Assembly (NCBI GenBank): GCA_009829735.1
Contig: CM020620.1
Location: 6,588,545 to 6,652,544 of the forward strand
Reading direction: 5' to 3'
Origin: Pyropia yezoensis
Taxonomy: Eukaryota > Rhodophyta > Bangiophyceae > Bangiales > Bangiaceae
DNA length: 64,000 bases
Part shown: piece after piece, positions 33,170 through 45,440 of the stretch
Numbering within the stretch: position 1 is the first letter of the stretch
Layout: each line of letters opens with the position of its first letter
Made by a program: the position numbers and the translations under genes
The notes under the pieces: generated by a model
What the model was told of the DNA's origin: nothing
Database searches by the model: none
Seen by the model: the letters and a program-made list of their open reading frames with translations, nothing else

Positions 33170-35499
33170 GGGTGGGCGTGGGGTGGGGGGGCTTGGCGGG
33201 TGGCCGGCGGCGGCGGGCGTCCCCGCCTCGTTGGGGGTCCTCACGCGCGGCCGCGCGGCGGGCGGGCGGCCAGCGGCGCCACCGCAGCTCGCCAGGGGGG
33301 GCAGAGGGGTTGGGAGGAGGGGGGGAGAAGGGCGGCCGCCACACACACGCCTCGCGTCTAAGGCGGCCAGGGGCGGGTGGGGATGGCGAGAGAACGTCAA
33401 GATTATCCCGGATAACGACAGTCCCCGGCGGCCGCCACAGAAGCGTCGTCCCCCCGTCGGCTGGGGAAGACGGCGAGCGTTAAGGGCCGGGCGCGCCCAC
33501 CCCCGCCGGTGCCGGGTGACAGCGGCACCGCGCCGTCAGTGCGCCTGCGCGTCGAGAATCAAAAAGAATGGGTGTGCCGCGCCCGCACTGTACCACGGTG
33601 CCGTGTGATGGCGCGCAGTCCCCCCTCTCTCACGGCGCACGGTGGGGAGGGGCCACGCGGACGTGAGGTGGCCGGCCGGCCGCCTGGCTTGCCGCCAGTC
33701 TACGCGGGGGGGGGGGGCGGGGGGTGGGGGGGGGTGGGGGGGGGGTGAGCGGAGGAGGGGGAAGGAGGCAGGCCGCGCGCACCTCCTTGACCAGCACCGT
33801 CCCTCGGCGGGGGCGGCGGCGGTGGCGGCGGCCGCGTGGCAACGCCAGCCGGGCGCCTCCCCCGAAAAGCGTCGGTGAGCCCCCCCCCCTCCCCAGCAAC
33901 GAGGACGGTGGGGCCAAACGGGCGGAGCAATGGATGATCGGCGGTGGGCACACGCAGCGGCAGGAGGCGGGCGGTTGCCAGCGGCGGTGATGGTCGGTCC
34001 GCCGCACCACCCGTCCCCCCACGGAGAGCGCCACGCCTCTCGGTCTCGGTCGGTCGCGCTGCCGTGCACCCCCTTTCGCTGTCCCCTTGCGCGAGGGTCC
34101 CCCCCAGCATACACTGTTGGCGTGGGGCCGTTCGTCCGCTGGACGGCCAGACAACGTGGCCCGCGAAGGAGGAATGCCGGGACGGCCGGGGGGGGGACAG
34201 AACAGGAATGGGACCGCGTCCCCCTCCGCTCCCCCCCGTGCCAACCGGGTCTTATACATACATAGATCCACGCGGCGCGGCCTCCGCGTACACCCTGGAC
34301 GATCGCGCCTGTCAGGTGGCTGATGGGAAACACCCATTGGGGTGGTGGGGGAGGGGGGGCGCAGCGGGGACGCCATGCCCAAGTCGAGGGGCGAGGTCCC
34401 CTCGGAGGGGGACGCGGCCCGTCGGCACCACTCGAACGGCGGGGGGGGGCTGGCCGCCCGTCCAAACCAGGTCAGGAGGCGTGGTGGGTGAGTGTGCGTG
34501 GGTGGGTGGGGGGGGGGGGTGGGGGGGATCTGGCGGCCTGCGCGGCTGCGTGGCGCACGACCCCCCCACGGGCTGGCGTCCCGTCGGGACACACGTCCCA
34601 CTGACACTGGCCAATACCGCCACCCGCAGAGAGGGACCACCCTGATGATCACGCGGCAAGTGGGGGGCGCTCGGGGTGGGCACTGTACTGTACTGTAGAG
34701 GAGGGAGGGGGCGGGGCTCGCACGGAAGCTTCCGTTGAGGGGTGTGTGCGCGTGGCCCCTTGGGCCGCTGCGTTGACCGACGGGCGCTGCTGTCTTCCCG
34801 CTGGCACGGCGCGCGTCGGCCGCATACGTGCTGCCTTGCTGCCTATCGGAGCACCGCGCGGCCCCGACGACGCGACACGGCCGCGCGAATATCCTGTGGA
34901 TGATCCGCAGGGGTAGCCGACGGCAGGGGGCGGCCAACGTTGCGCAGGTCGCGGCGCGCTCCGTCACGCCGGGGGGGGGGACGGGGGGGGGGAGAAGGGG
35001 TGAGGGGTGCACAGGGGGGGTGTCAACACGAATCACTGGGGGGAAACCCCGCTCATCCAGCCAAAGGTATTGTATACCGTGCACATCATTCCATGGCGGA
35101 ACACTGGGAGGGGACGGTCGGGCCGGGGGGGCCGCTGTAGCGGGCCACACTGGCGGGGGACGCGCTATTCTTGGAATCTCGTCACACCTTCCCATCTGTG
35201 CCGCTCCAGGATGAGTGGCGTGGGAGACCGGCGGAGGGGTGGTCAGAGGAAACAGACTGCCGCCACAGCCGACCGCGCACGGGGGGGGGTCTGGTGGCCT
35301 CCCTTCGGTATCACGCGGCGGCCAGATCAACATATAGTACTCAAGGATCTCAACCAAAACGCAAAAGTTTGCGTTTTGGTATCGCTGAGAGGCTTTGAGA
35401 GCGCAGCGCGCTGACCTCGGCGGTCGCTGGCCGCCCTCCGGCTGCCAACGCCGACGGGACTACGTGTGCCTCGGAAGCATTTATTCCGCCATGTACTGA
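33170..35499. other. No gene recognised
   Basis: Probable upstream region of the peroxiredoxin-like gene on its left side. Long minus frames (33,630-35,357) are open but have no domain and a Pro/Arg composition typical of GC-driven frames. A 13-bp-arm hairpin at 35,353-35,380 stands out. Confidence 0.45.
35353..35380. repeat. Hairpin ACCAAAACGCAAA / TTTGCGTTTTGGT
   Basis: Perfect 13-bp arms separated by AG. There is no T run after it, so a bacterial-type terminator is not suggested. A loosely similar CAAAACGCG...GCGTTTTTG occurs near 53,113-53,142. Confidence 0.7.
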
Positions 35500-36186
35500 C
35501 CCACCCATTACCCCTGCCGGGAATGGGGTGGCGACGCCAGTTCGCGCCAGCGTGGTCCCGCCAGTGCAGCACCCCGCTCCCCCCTCCCGCCGCCCCCCCC
35601 GCCCCCCCCACTCGCCCCGCCGCACACCGCCCCCTCCAGTGCCACGCGCTCCCCCCCTCCCCCCACCGCCGCCCACTTCCCCCGCAAGCCGCCCACCCCC
35701 GCCACACGTTGCCGCTTCGCAATCGTCGCCGCTGCAAGCTTCACGCGGGCGGCGGTCGCTGCCATCGCAGCCTGGAGCAGCCCCACTCGCGGCCGGCGGC
35801 TGCCGCCATCGCGGCCGGTGGCTGTCCCCGCTGCCGGCCGCCGCCGCCGCCAGCGGCGGTCCCCGCGGCTGGTATCTGCGTCCGCTGCAGCTGGGGGGGA
35901 GCGCCGCGGCCGCAGCTGCTGTTGCCGCCCGCTGCCGCCGCCGGCGGTGGCGGCAGACACCTACCCCCCCGACGCCGTTGCCGCACTCCGGGTGTTGCGG
36001 GGGCAGGTGGAGGCGCGGCGGCGGGCGGCGGAAGGGGCGGCGGCCGCAGACCGGCAGCGGCTCGCCGCGTACGAGGCGGGGGGGGAGGAGCTGGCGGCGG
36101 TGGCGGGCGAGGCGGACCGCCTGCGGCGGGCGGTGGCGCAAAAGCGGTGGGCGCTGGACGAGCTGGAGCGGGAAGCCGTTGAGTGA
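35500..36186 (+). CDS. Coiled-coil protein, unrecognised, 5' end unsure
   Basis: One + frame is open from a stop at 35,497 to TGA at 36,184. The only internal start is the ATG at 35,818 (122 residues). The last ~70 residues have strong coiled-coil character with regular hydrophobic spacing (AVAALRVLRGQVEARRRAAE, then LAAVAGEADRLRRAVAQKRW and ALDELEREAVE) and little low complexity, unlike surrounding shadow frames. Upstream residues in the same frame (CRFAIVAAASFTRAAVAAIA) look less random than the Pro-rich remainder, so an upstream exon is possible. A G run of about 27 follows the stop. No family or function can be assigned. Confidence 0.4.
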   Translation, partial: PTHYPCREWGGDASSRQRGPASAAPRSPLPPPPPPPPLAPPHTAPSSATRSPPPPTAAHFPRKPPTPATRCRFAIVAAASFTRAAVAAIAAWSSPTRGRRLPPSRPVAVPAAGRRRRQRRSPRLVSASAAAGGERRGRSCCCRPLPPPAVAADTYPPDAVAALRVLRGQVEARRRAAEGAAAADRQRLAAYEAGGEELAAVAGEADRLRRAVAQKRWALDELEREAVE

Positions 36187-39162
36187 GGGCGTGGGGGGGG
36201 GGGGGGGGGGGGGGGGGGGAGGCAAGGGACAGGGATGCCGTCGCCTGTCGCCGACCTGGCCACCCGCGGCGGGTCATGCTAGCCTGTGATGGCGGGACGG
36301 TCTCGGGGCGGTGGGAGGGAGCCCCCGGGAGCGCTGGGAGGCGGACCCACTGTCCGTTGGGCGGGCCTGCGAGCGCTCCGCTGCTGCCGCCGCTACCGCC
36401 ACCGCGGCGCTGTGGTCCTTACCGAGGTGCATGTATGTACGGTCGTGGGGTCTTGCTGCAGGCCGCGCCCGTGTGGACACCTGCGGTCAACCAAAACGGG
36501 CGGCGGGGTGCGCGGCGGTGACGGGCGTGCCCGCGGTACGCAGCCAGCTGGGATAGATAACTATATGCCGGCGCTGCTGGCGGGCCTGGAGCGGTCCTCC
36601 GGTCGGCCGTCGCAGTCCGCGGCGCGGGCGGGGGCGCCCTTCGTGGCAAGCTGGTGGTCTACTGCTGAGGAACCCAACGAGGTCCGCCAGCCGGGCGGCG
36701 TGGTGTGCGGCTGCGGTGGTGGGGTGTCCCCACTGTTGCGCGGGGGTGAAGCTTGGCCTCCCTGTTGCGGGGCCAGGGGCGGTCGACTGGGCGGGTGGTG
36801 CAGGGTGGGGTACGTACCGGGCGTCCCCGTGGTGGCCAGTTGAAGAAGACACCGGCGGGGCGGGCGCGGCACTGTGGGTGGTGTGGTGGCCCTGGAGGAC
36901 GACCCCGATCTGACTGTTGCTGCACCGGGTGCCGGTTGACGGAGGGGGCGGCGCGGAAGCAGGCGGTGGCAGTCGTGCCGTGTGTTGGCCACGTGGAGGA
37001 CCAGTATTCACAAAGCCAGGGGGGTCAACCACGCCAGCGCGGCGTGGGCCGTGGTGACCCCCTCGCAGTGCGTGTCGCCATGGGGGATGAAGGCAACCGC
37101 ACTTGTTACCACCTCTTTGACGTTGCGGGCTTCATAGCACGGTGGGCCATAGCGGGGACAGAGGGCGGCCGCTGGCTCTTGTCAAGTGTACGGGGCACGC
37201 CGTGCCGGCGGCGCACCCCGCGGTGGGCGCGCGCAGACTGTGAGCGCGGGAGGGTGACCACGCGGCGGCGGGGCGAGGTGACCGGCCACCTCTGCTCCAC
37301 TGGTGTGACAGACCCCAACGACGTCTGCCGGGAGAGCCTCCCCGGGATATGTACCGACCCCCTTCCACCCCGCCCTATATGGCGGTGGGCCCGCGCCCGC
37401 GCCGACATTGGGCGCGGCCGCCTTTCTTTTACGACAACCGCCGCTCCCTCTGGCTGCCCTCGCCTCGACAACCGTTGCCCCCTTGTATATGTGCAGCACC
37501 TCTTTGGCGGCGGCGGCGGCGGCGGCGGTGGCGGGTCGCGCCTATTCCCTCCCCCGCCCCGCCCCCGCCTTTTGCCGCCGCCAGTGCTCCTCTGAGGGGT
37601 GGGGGGGTGGAGGTAGGGGGGGCGACGGCGGCGGCGGCGGCGCCGTCGGCGGGCAGGGCGCTACGGTCAGCGTGCAGACGTCCCACGCACTCACCCCCAC
37701 CCCCCGAAGCCCCGCCCCGCCAGCAGCACTGGCGCTCGGGCGGGCGGCGAATTCGGGTTCGGGGGGGGACCGCAGCGGGGGAGGGTAAGGGGGGGAGCGG
37801 CGGGGAGGTGAGGGGGCGGGGAGGGGGAGCCGAGGGGAGCTGGCGTCGTGGGCAGGGTGGCGGTGAGGGCGGGTGGTAAATTCGAAGGTGCGCATTGCCG
37901 GTCACCCCCCCCTCCATCCATCCACCCTTCGTCACCCCTGCCGTCGCATGCGCCGCGCCGTGGCGCACCGCTGCCGCAGCCGCCACCCGCTGTCCGCTAC
38001 CCGCTACCCGCTGCCGCTGCCGCTGCTTCCGCCAACGTCGCCGCCGCCGCCGCTGCCGGCGCCGCCGCCGCGGCCACCGCAGCCGCCGACGCTGCCACTG
38101 TCCCTGCCGCTGCTTCCTCCACGGCGAGGCCACATCGCCACGGCGGCCGTCGGGGGTGCGCGCGCCGCCCCCTCCCCCCCCCACCCACGCTCATTCCCCA
38201 AACCCCGTCGGGCTGCCGCCGCGCCCGCCCCGTCGTGCCACGTGGGGAGGCGGTACCGGCGGGGAGCAGGGCGTTGGTCGCCCCCCTTCCCCCCCCCGCG
38301 GGTGGCGGCGGCGGTGTTGCAGGGCCATGGCGCGTGGCAGCGGCCGAGGTTACCTGCCCGGTCGCCCCCCTCCCCTTCCGCCGGGGGCGCCGCCCCCCCC
38401 CCACGCCTCGTCTCCTCTGGCTTTCGCATCCCCGACGGCCTGCCCGCCACTCGCGGCAGGGTGCCAGCGACGGCGGCTGCGTGCGGCCCGCCGCAAAACG
38501 CGACGCCTTGGCATGGGCAGGTGGTGGAGTGGCCGGGGGGGTGGGGAGGGGGGGGGGGGCTGGGCGCGTGGCGGCGGGCGGGGGGGCACGCGCCGGGGAG
38601 TATTGGCATAGGGGAGGGCTGGGGGAAGGCTGGGGAAGGGCTGGGGAAGGGCTGCGGGGTAGGAAGCTGGGGAGGGGGGGCACCCGTCCCTCCGGCACCA
38701 CACCCCGCTGCCGAGCCACCCCTCGCCCCCCGCCCTCCCCCCAACCGTCCTCCACATGGGCGACAGGTGCGGCCGCCCGCACCTGACCGCCGCCGCCGCG
38801 GGGTGCCACCGCCGCCGCCCGCAAGTTGGACAGGCTGGTGGACACGCCCCCCGCGGTCCGCCGCGCCGCGGTGGGCGCACGGCGGCGCCTCCCCGCCATC
38901 CCTGCTACTCCCCGGTCCGCCGCGACGCGGTTGGGCGCACGGCTGCCTCCCCGCTCCCGCCCCTCCCTCTCGTCTCGACGAGCGGCCGCCGCCCCTCCGC
39001 CCCTGGCCGCCAGGGGAGGACGGACACGCACCCCCCCTCTCCTCTTCCCCGACCCTTCCCCCCACACTCGCTGTGCTCCAATCCCCCAACCCGGCCGCTC
39101 CTTCCCCTTCCCCTCCCCCTTCCCCTCCCCCTTGGCGCCGCCCTGTGCCCGTCCCCGTCGCC
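36187..39162. other. No gene recognised
   Basis: GC-rich DNA with long frames on both strands that carry no recognisable domain. It includes a G run at 36,193-36,219 and CCATCCATCCA-like short repeats. The 3' end is the likely promoter region of the next gene. Confidence 0.45.
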
Positions 39163-39893
39163 ATGGGCGCCCGCCCCCCCCCCACCACCCGCCGCGGGAC
39201 GGCGGCAGCGGTGCTCGCCGTCGCTGCAGCCGCCGCCGCCGCCGCCATTGTCGCTGCAGCGGGGACCGTCGCGCCCGCCACAGCGCTGCCACTACCCCCA
39301 CCGGCACGGGAGCTGACGGCCGCGGGCGCCGGGCACCCGCCCCCCCGCCTCGAGTGGACCCGCACGGTCCAGCAGGTGGCAGCGCACAGAACCACCCCGG
39401 CGGGTGGCGGCGACCACGCCGGGGGCGCCACCGACGGCGGCACCGTCGCCGTCGGCGGCGGTGGTGGCCGTGGCGATGGCGGCAGTGGCGACGGCGACGG
39501 CGGCGGCACGCGCACCCTCCCGTCGACGCCCCCACGGCCGCGGGGGGTGCTGGTGCCCCCAACCGCCCGCACGGTGGGCGCCCCTGCCAGGCCCCCCGCC
39601 GTCGGGGGGCGGGGGGGGCGCCCGCACTCTCCCGGCGGCCGCCTCGTCCACGCCCTGCGCCGGCTGGGCCGCCCGTGGGCACCGCCGCCGCCCCCCGCGC
39701 CCGCGTATGGCGACGGCATCGAGGCGTTTCGGTCCCGCGCGGGGAGACAGCCCGCCGCCACTGACGGGGGGGGGGGCGGCCGCTGGGGTGACGGCAACCG
39801 CCGTGGCTCTCAACTGGGGAGGGAGGGGGTGGGCCAACACCCACCGCCCACCCCTTGGACCGTCACTGCCGCTGCTGGCGGGGTCGACAGCGG

Positions 39894-39924
<31 letters not shown>

Positions 39925-41214
39925 AGCCGCCCCTGGGACCCGATGGGGCACCTCCCTCCCGACGGTGACAGCGGCGGTGGGAAAAAATCGACGGCGGCGA
40001 CGGCGGCGACAGCGGGGGCCCCCGCGGGCGCCCGCCCGGCGGCGGGCGCCCAACCGGCGCCGCAATCGGCGCCGCACCGGTCTGCCTCCTGGGCCCTCCC
40101 CGCGTCGCTGCTCATCACCTCCCCGACGGCGAGCGTCGGGTCGCTGCCGCCGTCGCCACTGTCGACGGGGGAGGAGAGGGGCCGCTGGGCGTCCGCGCCC
40201 ACCTCCGCAGATCCCGCGACCGCCGCGTCGGCCACCGACGTAGCGTCGGCCACCGACGCAGCGTCGGCCGCGGGCGTGACGGCGCGAGCAGAGGTGGGTA
40301 CGGGGGCGGCGGTGGCGCGCGGCCTGCGACCGCCGCAGCTGGCTGCGCTGCCGCTGGTGCCGCGGGTGGTGGTGTTGCCCCCCGCCGACGGCGGGGTGCT
40401 CGCGCTGACCCCCGACGCGGACCCCGCCGCGGCGGTGTCCGCGGCAGAGGTGCGGGCGGCGGCGACGGCGGCGCCAGCAACGCCGTCCCCGGCGTCGCCC
40501 GCACCGCCGCTGCCATCGCCACGTCCGCCGACGCCCATCCCGCTGCCGCCGCCACTGCTGGTGCGCATGGCCGGCGGCGGTGGTGACCGCGGCTGCGGCG
40601 ACGGCGGCGGCGGCGGCGCGCCGCTTACGCCCCCCGCCGCGGCCACCACCGCTGCGGCTGCTTCCCCAGCCGCCACCGCCGATGGGGCATCGTCGGCGCC
40701 CTTGGACGGCCCGACGATTGGACCGACGCCGTTGCCACTGATGTCGACGCTGCCGCTGCCCGCGGCGGCCGCAGAGGTGACCGCCCCTGGGAGCAACGTG
40801 GCCGTGCCAACCCCGTCGCCGCTGCCGCTGCCGACGCCGGCGCCGACGCCGACGTCGCCACCACCATCCCCAGCCGCCGCCGACGCGCCGGCGGCCGTGC
40901 CACCAGCGCCGCCGTTGGAATTGGCAGCGGCAGTGGCGGCGACGGCCCGGACCACGCGGGCAGCGAGCGCGGCCGTGGCGGCGGGCGGTGGCGGCAGCCA
41001 CCGACGCCGCCGCCCTTCCCCGCGGGGGCTCCTCCACCGGGTCGGACGGCGGCTGGCGGCGGCGGTCACCGCGCTGCGCGCCGACGAGGGGGCGGCTACC
41101 GCGGGCGGCGCGGCGGCGGCCGTGCCCGGGGGGGACCGCGACCGCCGGCCAGACGGAGAGGCGGGCGGGACGGTGCGGCAGGCGCTGGTGCTCCTGGACA
41201 TTGATGCGGTGTGA
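39163..41214 (+). CDS. Low-complexity protein with signal-peptide-like N-terminus (683 aa)
   Basis: From ATG at 39,163 the first residues are MGARPPPTTRRGTAAAVLAV followed by an Ala/Ile/Val-rich hydrophobic core and PATA, which fits an export signal and cleavage site. The remaining ~640 residues are Ala/Gly/Pro/Thr/Asp-rich with occasional ordered stretches (GRLVHALRRLGRPW, RPPQLAALPLVPRVVVLPPA, GLLHRVGRRLAAAVTALRAD) and end QALVLLDIDAV. No catalytic motif was seen. The frame is open upstream to 37,873, but only the 39,163 start gives a sensible amino end. The minus strand is also open over much of this span, so the strand choice rests on the signal peptide. A cell-wall or extracellular protein is a guess. 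Confidence 0.45.
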
Positions 41215-41523
41215 AACAGGGATATCCTATGACATGACGCCGGGACAGAGCGGGAGTGGGGGGTGGTAAAGAGGAAGTGACAGCAGGGGGGTGGCCAAGA
41301 GAATGTGACAGTGGGGGGAGGTGACAGATGAGCGGCGGATGACTCGGAATGGGTGCGCGGCGGCGGACGCCTCTCCGTTTTGTCTTTTTCTAAATACCGC
41401 GACACTGAGCGTATACAGTACTTAATCAGGGAAGAGACCGAGGCGAAGTGCCAAATAACGTGACTTAATGTCCAAAACGCGGGCTAGACTAAACCCCTGA
41501 TGGCAGTTAGTTGACCGACTGCT
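41215..41523. other. Spacer, nothing recognised
   Basis: Purine-rich tract (GTGACAG-containing) followed by moderate-GC sequence that leads into the tandem duplication. Confidence 0.4.
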
Positions 41524-42257
41524 ATGGTACGTTGCACAAAAAAGATACATAGATGTTTTTCTCGGCTCGGGCCCGGGCTCCGCACCGGCCGCGGCGGGGT
41601 CCACGCTGGCCATGCTGACAGAAGGATCACATAGCCCCATGCGAACTCATGAGGTCCTTGGGCCCCCTGGACGGTGTACCGCTTTCAGGGACACCCTGGG
41701 TGGACCGGCTGCTGTCGAACATGAAATGGGGCCATCCTTTTCGCATTGATTTGCCCGGCTCGGGGGTGGGTCCCGGCCCATGTGCTAACTGGGGCTTGGA
41801 AGAGGGGTAGTCGATTTTAGAGAGGAGCCAAGGGACGGCTGGAGGCCATTGTTTGGAGGACCTTTTTCCGTGTGCGGGTCACCGTTTCTTATGGTACGTT
41901 GCACAAAAAAGATACATGGATGTTTTTCTCGGCTCGGGCCCGGGCTCCGCACCGGCCGCGGCGGGGTCCACGGTGGCCATGCTGACAGAAGGATCACATA
42001 GCCCCATGCGAACTCATGAGGTCCTTGGGCCCCCTGGACGGTGTACCGCTTTCAGGGACACCCTGGGTGGACCGGCTGCTGTCGAACATGAAATGGGGCC
42101 ATCCTTTTCGCATTGATTTGCCCGGCTCGGGGGTGGGTCCGGGCCCATGTGCTAACTGAGGCTTGGAAGAGGGGTAGTCGATTTTAGAGAGGAGCCAAGG
42201 GACGGCTGGAGGCCATTGTTTGGAGGACCTTTTTCCGTGTGCGGGTCACCGTTTCTT
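41524..42257. repeat. 367-bp tandem duplication (two copies, ~99% identical)
   Basis: Copies 41,524-41,890 and 41,891-42,257 differ at only about four positions by eye. Each copy begins with the ATGGTACGTTGCACAAAAAA end of the TIR element whose other end is at 44,480, so the duplication includes the transposon terminus. Confidence 0.95.
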
Positions 42258-44480
42258 AGATGGCCGTTCTTAAGGTAAATGTTCCATGTCATGGGGTCGC
42301 CTGGTTGGTCCACGAAGAAGCCTGGTCCTCATGTGTCCAGTGCTCATTGAGGCATCTCGGGCAGGTGCCCCTCATGCTCCTGACGGAGCGGCGTCTCCTC
42401 CCCCTTCCCCTCGTGGACCCCTCTTCTTGACCAGGCACATCAGGGAGGCAACCCCCCCCAAGCCAGCTTCCCTCTGGCGGTTCTACCTTTGGCAGGTGGA
42501 GTGCAGTGCGGGGGGGCGTGCCCAGGTGGAGTGGGTTCTCCACAGGCGCCGACAGTGCGCGAACCCAGGAAGCAAGGGGGAAGGCGTCTCCTGTGTGCGT
42601 GGCGTGGGGGGAGGTCATGCCTCAAGAAGGGGCGGAAGTGCACGACATCGCATCAAGGCACTTCGTGCTTAGTGCGCGAAGTGCCTCGTTGCTGTTTGGC
42701 CTATCGGGCAGACCTTCCCAAGGCCCCCCCAAAATTCGGCCCTCTCGACGCCCTGCACCATCCCGACACCACCTTCCTCCCTCTTCCGCTGCACCAGAAT
42801 TTACCCACCCAGTCCCCCTTATCCCTTCTGCCCAGCGGAGCCACCGCACCAGCCCCCCTGCGCCCGCAACGGAAAGAAGAACGCCGGCGCTGACGCGGGC
42901 GCCGGCGCCGGCGGCTAACACAATCGCCACTGTGTCGCCGTCACCCACTCCACTCCAATTCAAACAGTGACTTTACCCTGCCCGTTTCACCTTGCGCCGA
43001 CGGACCCTCCCCCCGCCCCCCCATGCAGCTATCAAACCCCCCGCCATCGCCAAAGCTGCCCTTGCTCAAACAAGAACCCCGCCGCCATGCGTCACCTCAA
43101 TGCCCCCAACGCAGAAGCCATCAACATCCCCTCCCCTCCCCCTCCAAAAAAGGGAATCTACCAGCCCTTGGAACCCTCCCCCGCCACCCCGTAGTGCTGC
43201 CACCGGCACCACACCCCCCCGCCAAAACACCGACCCCGCCATCCCCAGCGACCTGCCGGACCCCCTCACAGAGCGCCTTCACCGTCCCGCCACCCTCCCC
43301 CTGCGCACCGTCCCCGCGGTCGCCTGCCGCCCGCCTCCCCCTTCCCCACAACCGCGGCGGCACCACCGCCCCCCCAAAAGACGTAGCCACGGCTCTCTGT
43401 GGCGTTCCACACGCTCACCAAAAAAAACCAGTCCACACGGCCGTCTGCCCGCCGCCCCCTCCCCCCCCCCCCTCAAATACAGTCCCCCTCTCCTCCCTCC
43501 CCCAAACACATTACCACAGCCGCCTGTGGCCTTCCCGTCTTTGCGACCGCCTCGATGGCTGCCGCGGCGGCCGCCGTTGCCGCCGCCTCGTCGATAGCCA
43601 CCGCCGCCTCCGCGTCGACGGCCGCCGCCGTGACCGACGTCGCCACCGCCGCCGCCGCGGTCACCACTGCCGCCACATCGGATGCAGCAGCCGTCACCAC
43701 GGACAACGCGGCAGGCGAGGTGGCCGCCACCGTGGGCACCGGCACAGGCGGGGTGTCCACCCCCACACTCTTGACTGCCGCGCCGGCCGCAGCCACAGGA
43801 GCCGACGCCACTTGCGCCGTCGCCGTCGCCGTCACCGGCGCCGCCCCCCCCCCCCCCCCCCCGCCCTCCCCCCCCCAAACGCAAAGTTGTCGCCGCCATC
43901 GCCGTCCACGTCGCCGTCGCTGTCGTTTCCGCCGTCGTTGCAGTTGACGCCGCCGGTGTCGCCGCCGTCGCCGCCGCCATTGACGCCGCCGGGGTCGCCG
44001 CCGTCGCCGCCGCCGTTGCTACCGCCGTTGCCGCTGCCGTTGCCGCTGCCGTTGCCGCCGCCGCTGCTGTTTCCGCTGCCGTTGCCGCTGCCGTTGCCGC
44101 CGCCGTTGCCGCCGCCGTCGCGCCGCTGTCGCTGTCGCCGCCGCCGTCGATGCTGCCGTCGATGCTGCCGTCGATGCTGCCGTCGATGCTGCCGTCGATG
44201 CTGCCGACGATGCTGCCGACGATGCTGCCGTCGTCGACGCCGGCGGCGGCACCGCCCCCTCCCCCCCGCCGTGTCGTGGACCTCCCCACGTGCTGTACTC
44301 GCTCTCCAGTTGATGAGCGTCCTGGCATGGTTTCCGGAAACGGACCCACCACCGCTCATGTGAGGCGCATTACACCGGGGCATACCATCAAGGCACGTGA
44401 TTGGCTCTGGTCTGTGGCCCGAAGGTTCTCGGTGGAAAGAGAAAAGAACGCTCCGTGTATCTTTTTTCTGCAACGTACCA
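41892..44480. mobile_element. 2.6-kb TIR element with TA target duplication, no transposase seen
   Basis: The left end TGGTACGTTGCACAAAAAAG followed by ATACA and the inverted right end (44,455-44,480) match at about 25 of 26 positions; both are flanked by TA (41,890-41,891 and 44,481-44,482). A second left end at 41,525 arises from the tandem duplication. The interior (42,260-44,340) is Pro/Ala/Ser-coding low complexity with triplet repeats and no recognised transposase. The TA duplication suggests Tc1/mariner-type mobilisation. Confidence 0.7.
43930..44240 (+). repeat. Triplet-based and 12-bp (GTCGATGCTGCC) microsatellite
   Basis: GCCGCCGTTGCCGCTG-type repeats grade into about seven copies of GTCGATGCTGCC from about 44,157 to 44,233. 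The tract is open in several frames, as expected for a period divisible by three. Confidence 0.8.
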
Positions 44481-45109
44481 TAAGGTCGGCCCCGCGGACT
44501 AAACAAAGCGAATGCATACGGTTGCGCACACGGTCAAGAGGGTACAAAGGTCACAGCGGGTTCCTGCCGCTACGTCCCCGTGAGCGCAATCGGAGAAATG
44601 AAAGAACACTGGGCGCTTGACGTCCTCGGTCTCATCCGCAAGGGCCGGCGCACCTAGCCGGCACTTGCGTAGAATCGACGTGGGATACAAACGTCGGGGA
44701 GGATGGTGGGCGCGCGCAGGATGCCGCCCGCGCGGGGAGAACAAGGACGCTGCCAGCCGTCGTCGGCGAGGCAGAGGGCGGTGCTCCTCGCGTAGATGTA
44801 GTCGGCCGGGAGGGGCCTTCCCCCCCCCCCGGCCGGCGGTCAGTGCCCGCCGCAGCTCGAGCGCCCCCGCCACCGGTGCCAGCCGTGGGGCGCGACAGTC
44901 CCCCAACGAAGGCCCGTGGGGGGGGTGGTGGCGGCGGTTGTGCCGGGCGGGGACAGCCGCCCATTGCCGTCGCTCCGCTGGGCACGCCCAGCGCCCCACG
45001 TCGGTACACGGCCGGTGGGTGCCGCGGTCCGGGCGCGGTGCCGCTCGCCGCAATCGCCATTCAGCGCCTCGCCGCTCGTCCGTCGACACCCTCCGCCGCA
45101 GGGGCAAGG

Positions 45110-45440
45110 CGGGGGGGGGGGGCAGCACCAGCAACCGCACCCCCCACCCCACTTGGCGGCGGCGCCCCCCACGCCAGGGCAGGGGCAAGGCGGGGAGGGG
45201 GGGCAGCACCAGCAACCGCACCCCCCACCCCACTTGGCGGCGGCGCCCCCCATTCCAGGGCAGGGGCAAGGCGGGGGGGGGGCACAGCACCAGCAACCGC
45301 ACCCCCCACCCCACTTGGCGGCGGCGCCCCCCACGCCAGGGCAGGGGCAAGGCGGGGGGGGGGGGCAGCACCAGCAACCGCACCCCCCACCCCACTTGGC
45401 GGCGGCGCCCCCCACGCCAGGGCAGGGGCAAGGCGGGGGG
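45110..45440. repeat. Minisatellite, ~81-bp unit, four copies
   Basis: Units contain a G8-G13 run, GCAGCACCAGCAACCGCACC, CCACTTGGCGGCGGCG and CCAGGGCAGGGGCAAGGCG. GCAGCACC recurs at 45,122, 45,203, 45,284 and 45,364. Copies differ mainly in G-run length. Confidence 0.9.

Noticed and set aside
33630-35357. A 575-codon minus-strand frame
   Set aside because: Pro/Arg-rich with no recognisable domain, no sensible start context, and overlapping open frames in other phases.
37873-39162. Amino-terminal extension of the 683-aa protein to 37,873
   Set aside because: The extension is Pro/Arg/Cys low complexity, and the internal ATG at 39,163 begins a clear signal peptide.
39810-41405. A 531-codon minus-strand frame overlapping the signal-peptide gene
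   Set aside because: It is a GC-driven mirror of the plus frame, with no signal peptide and no domain.
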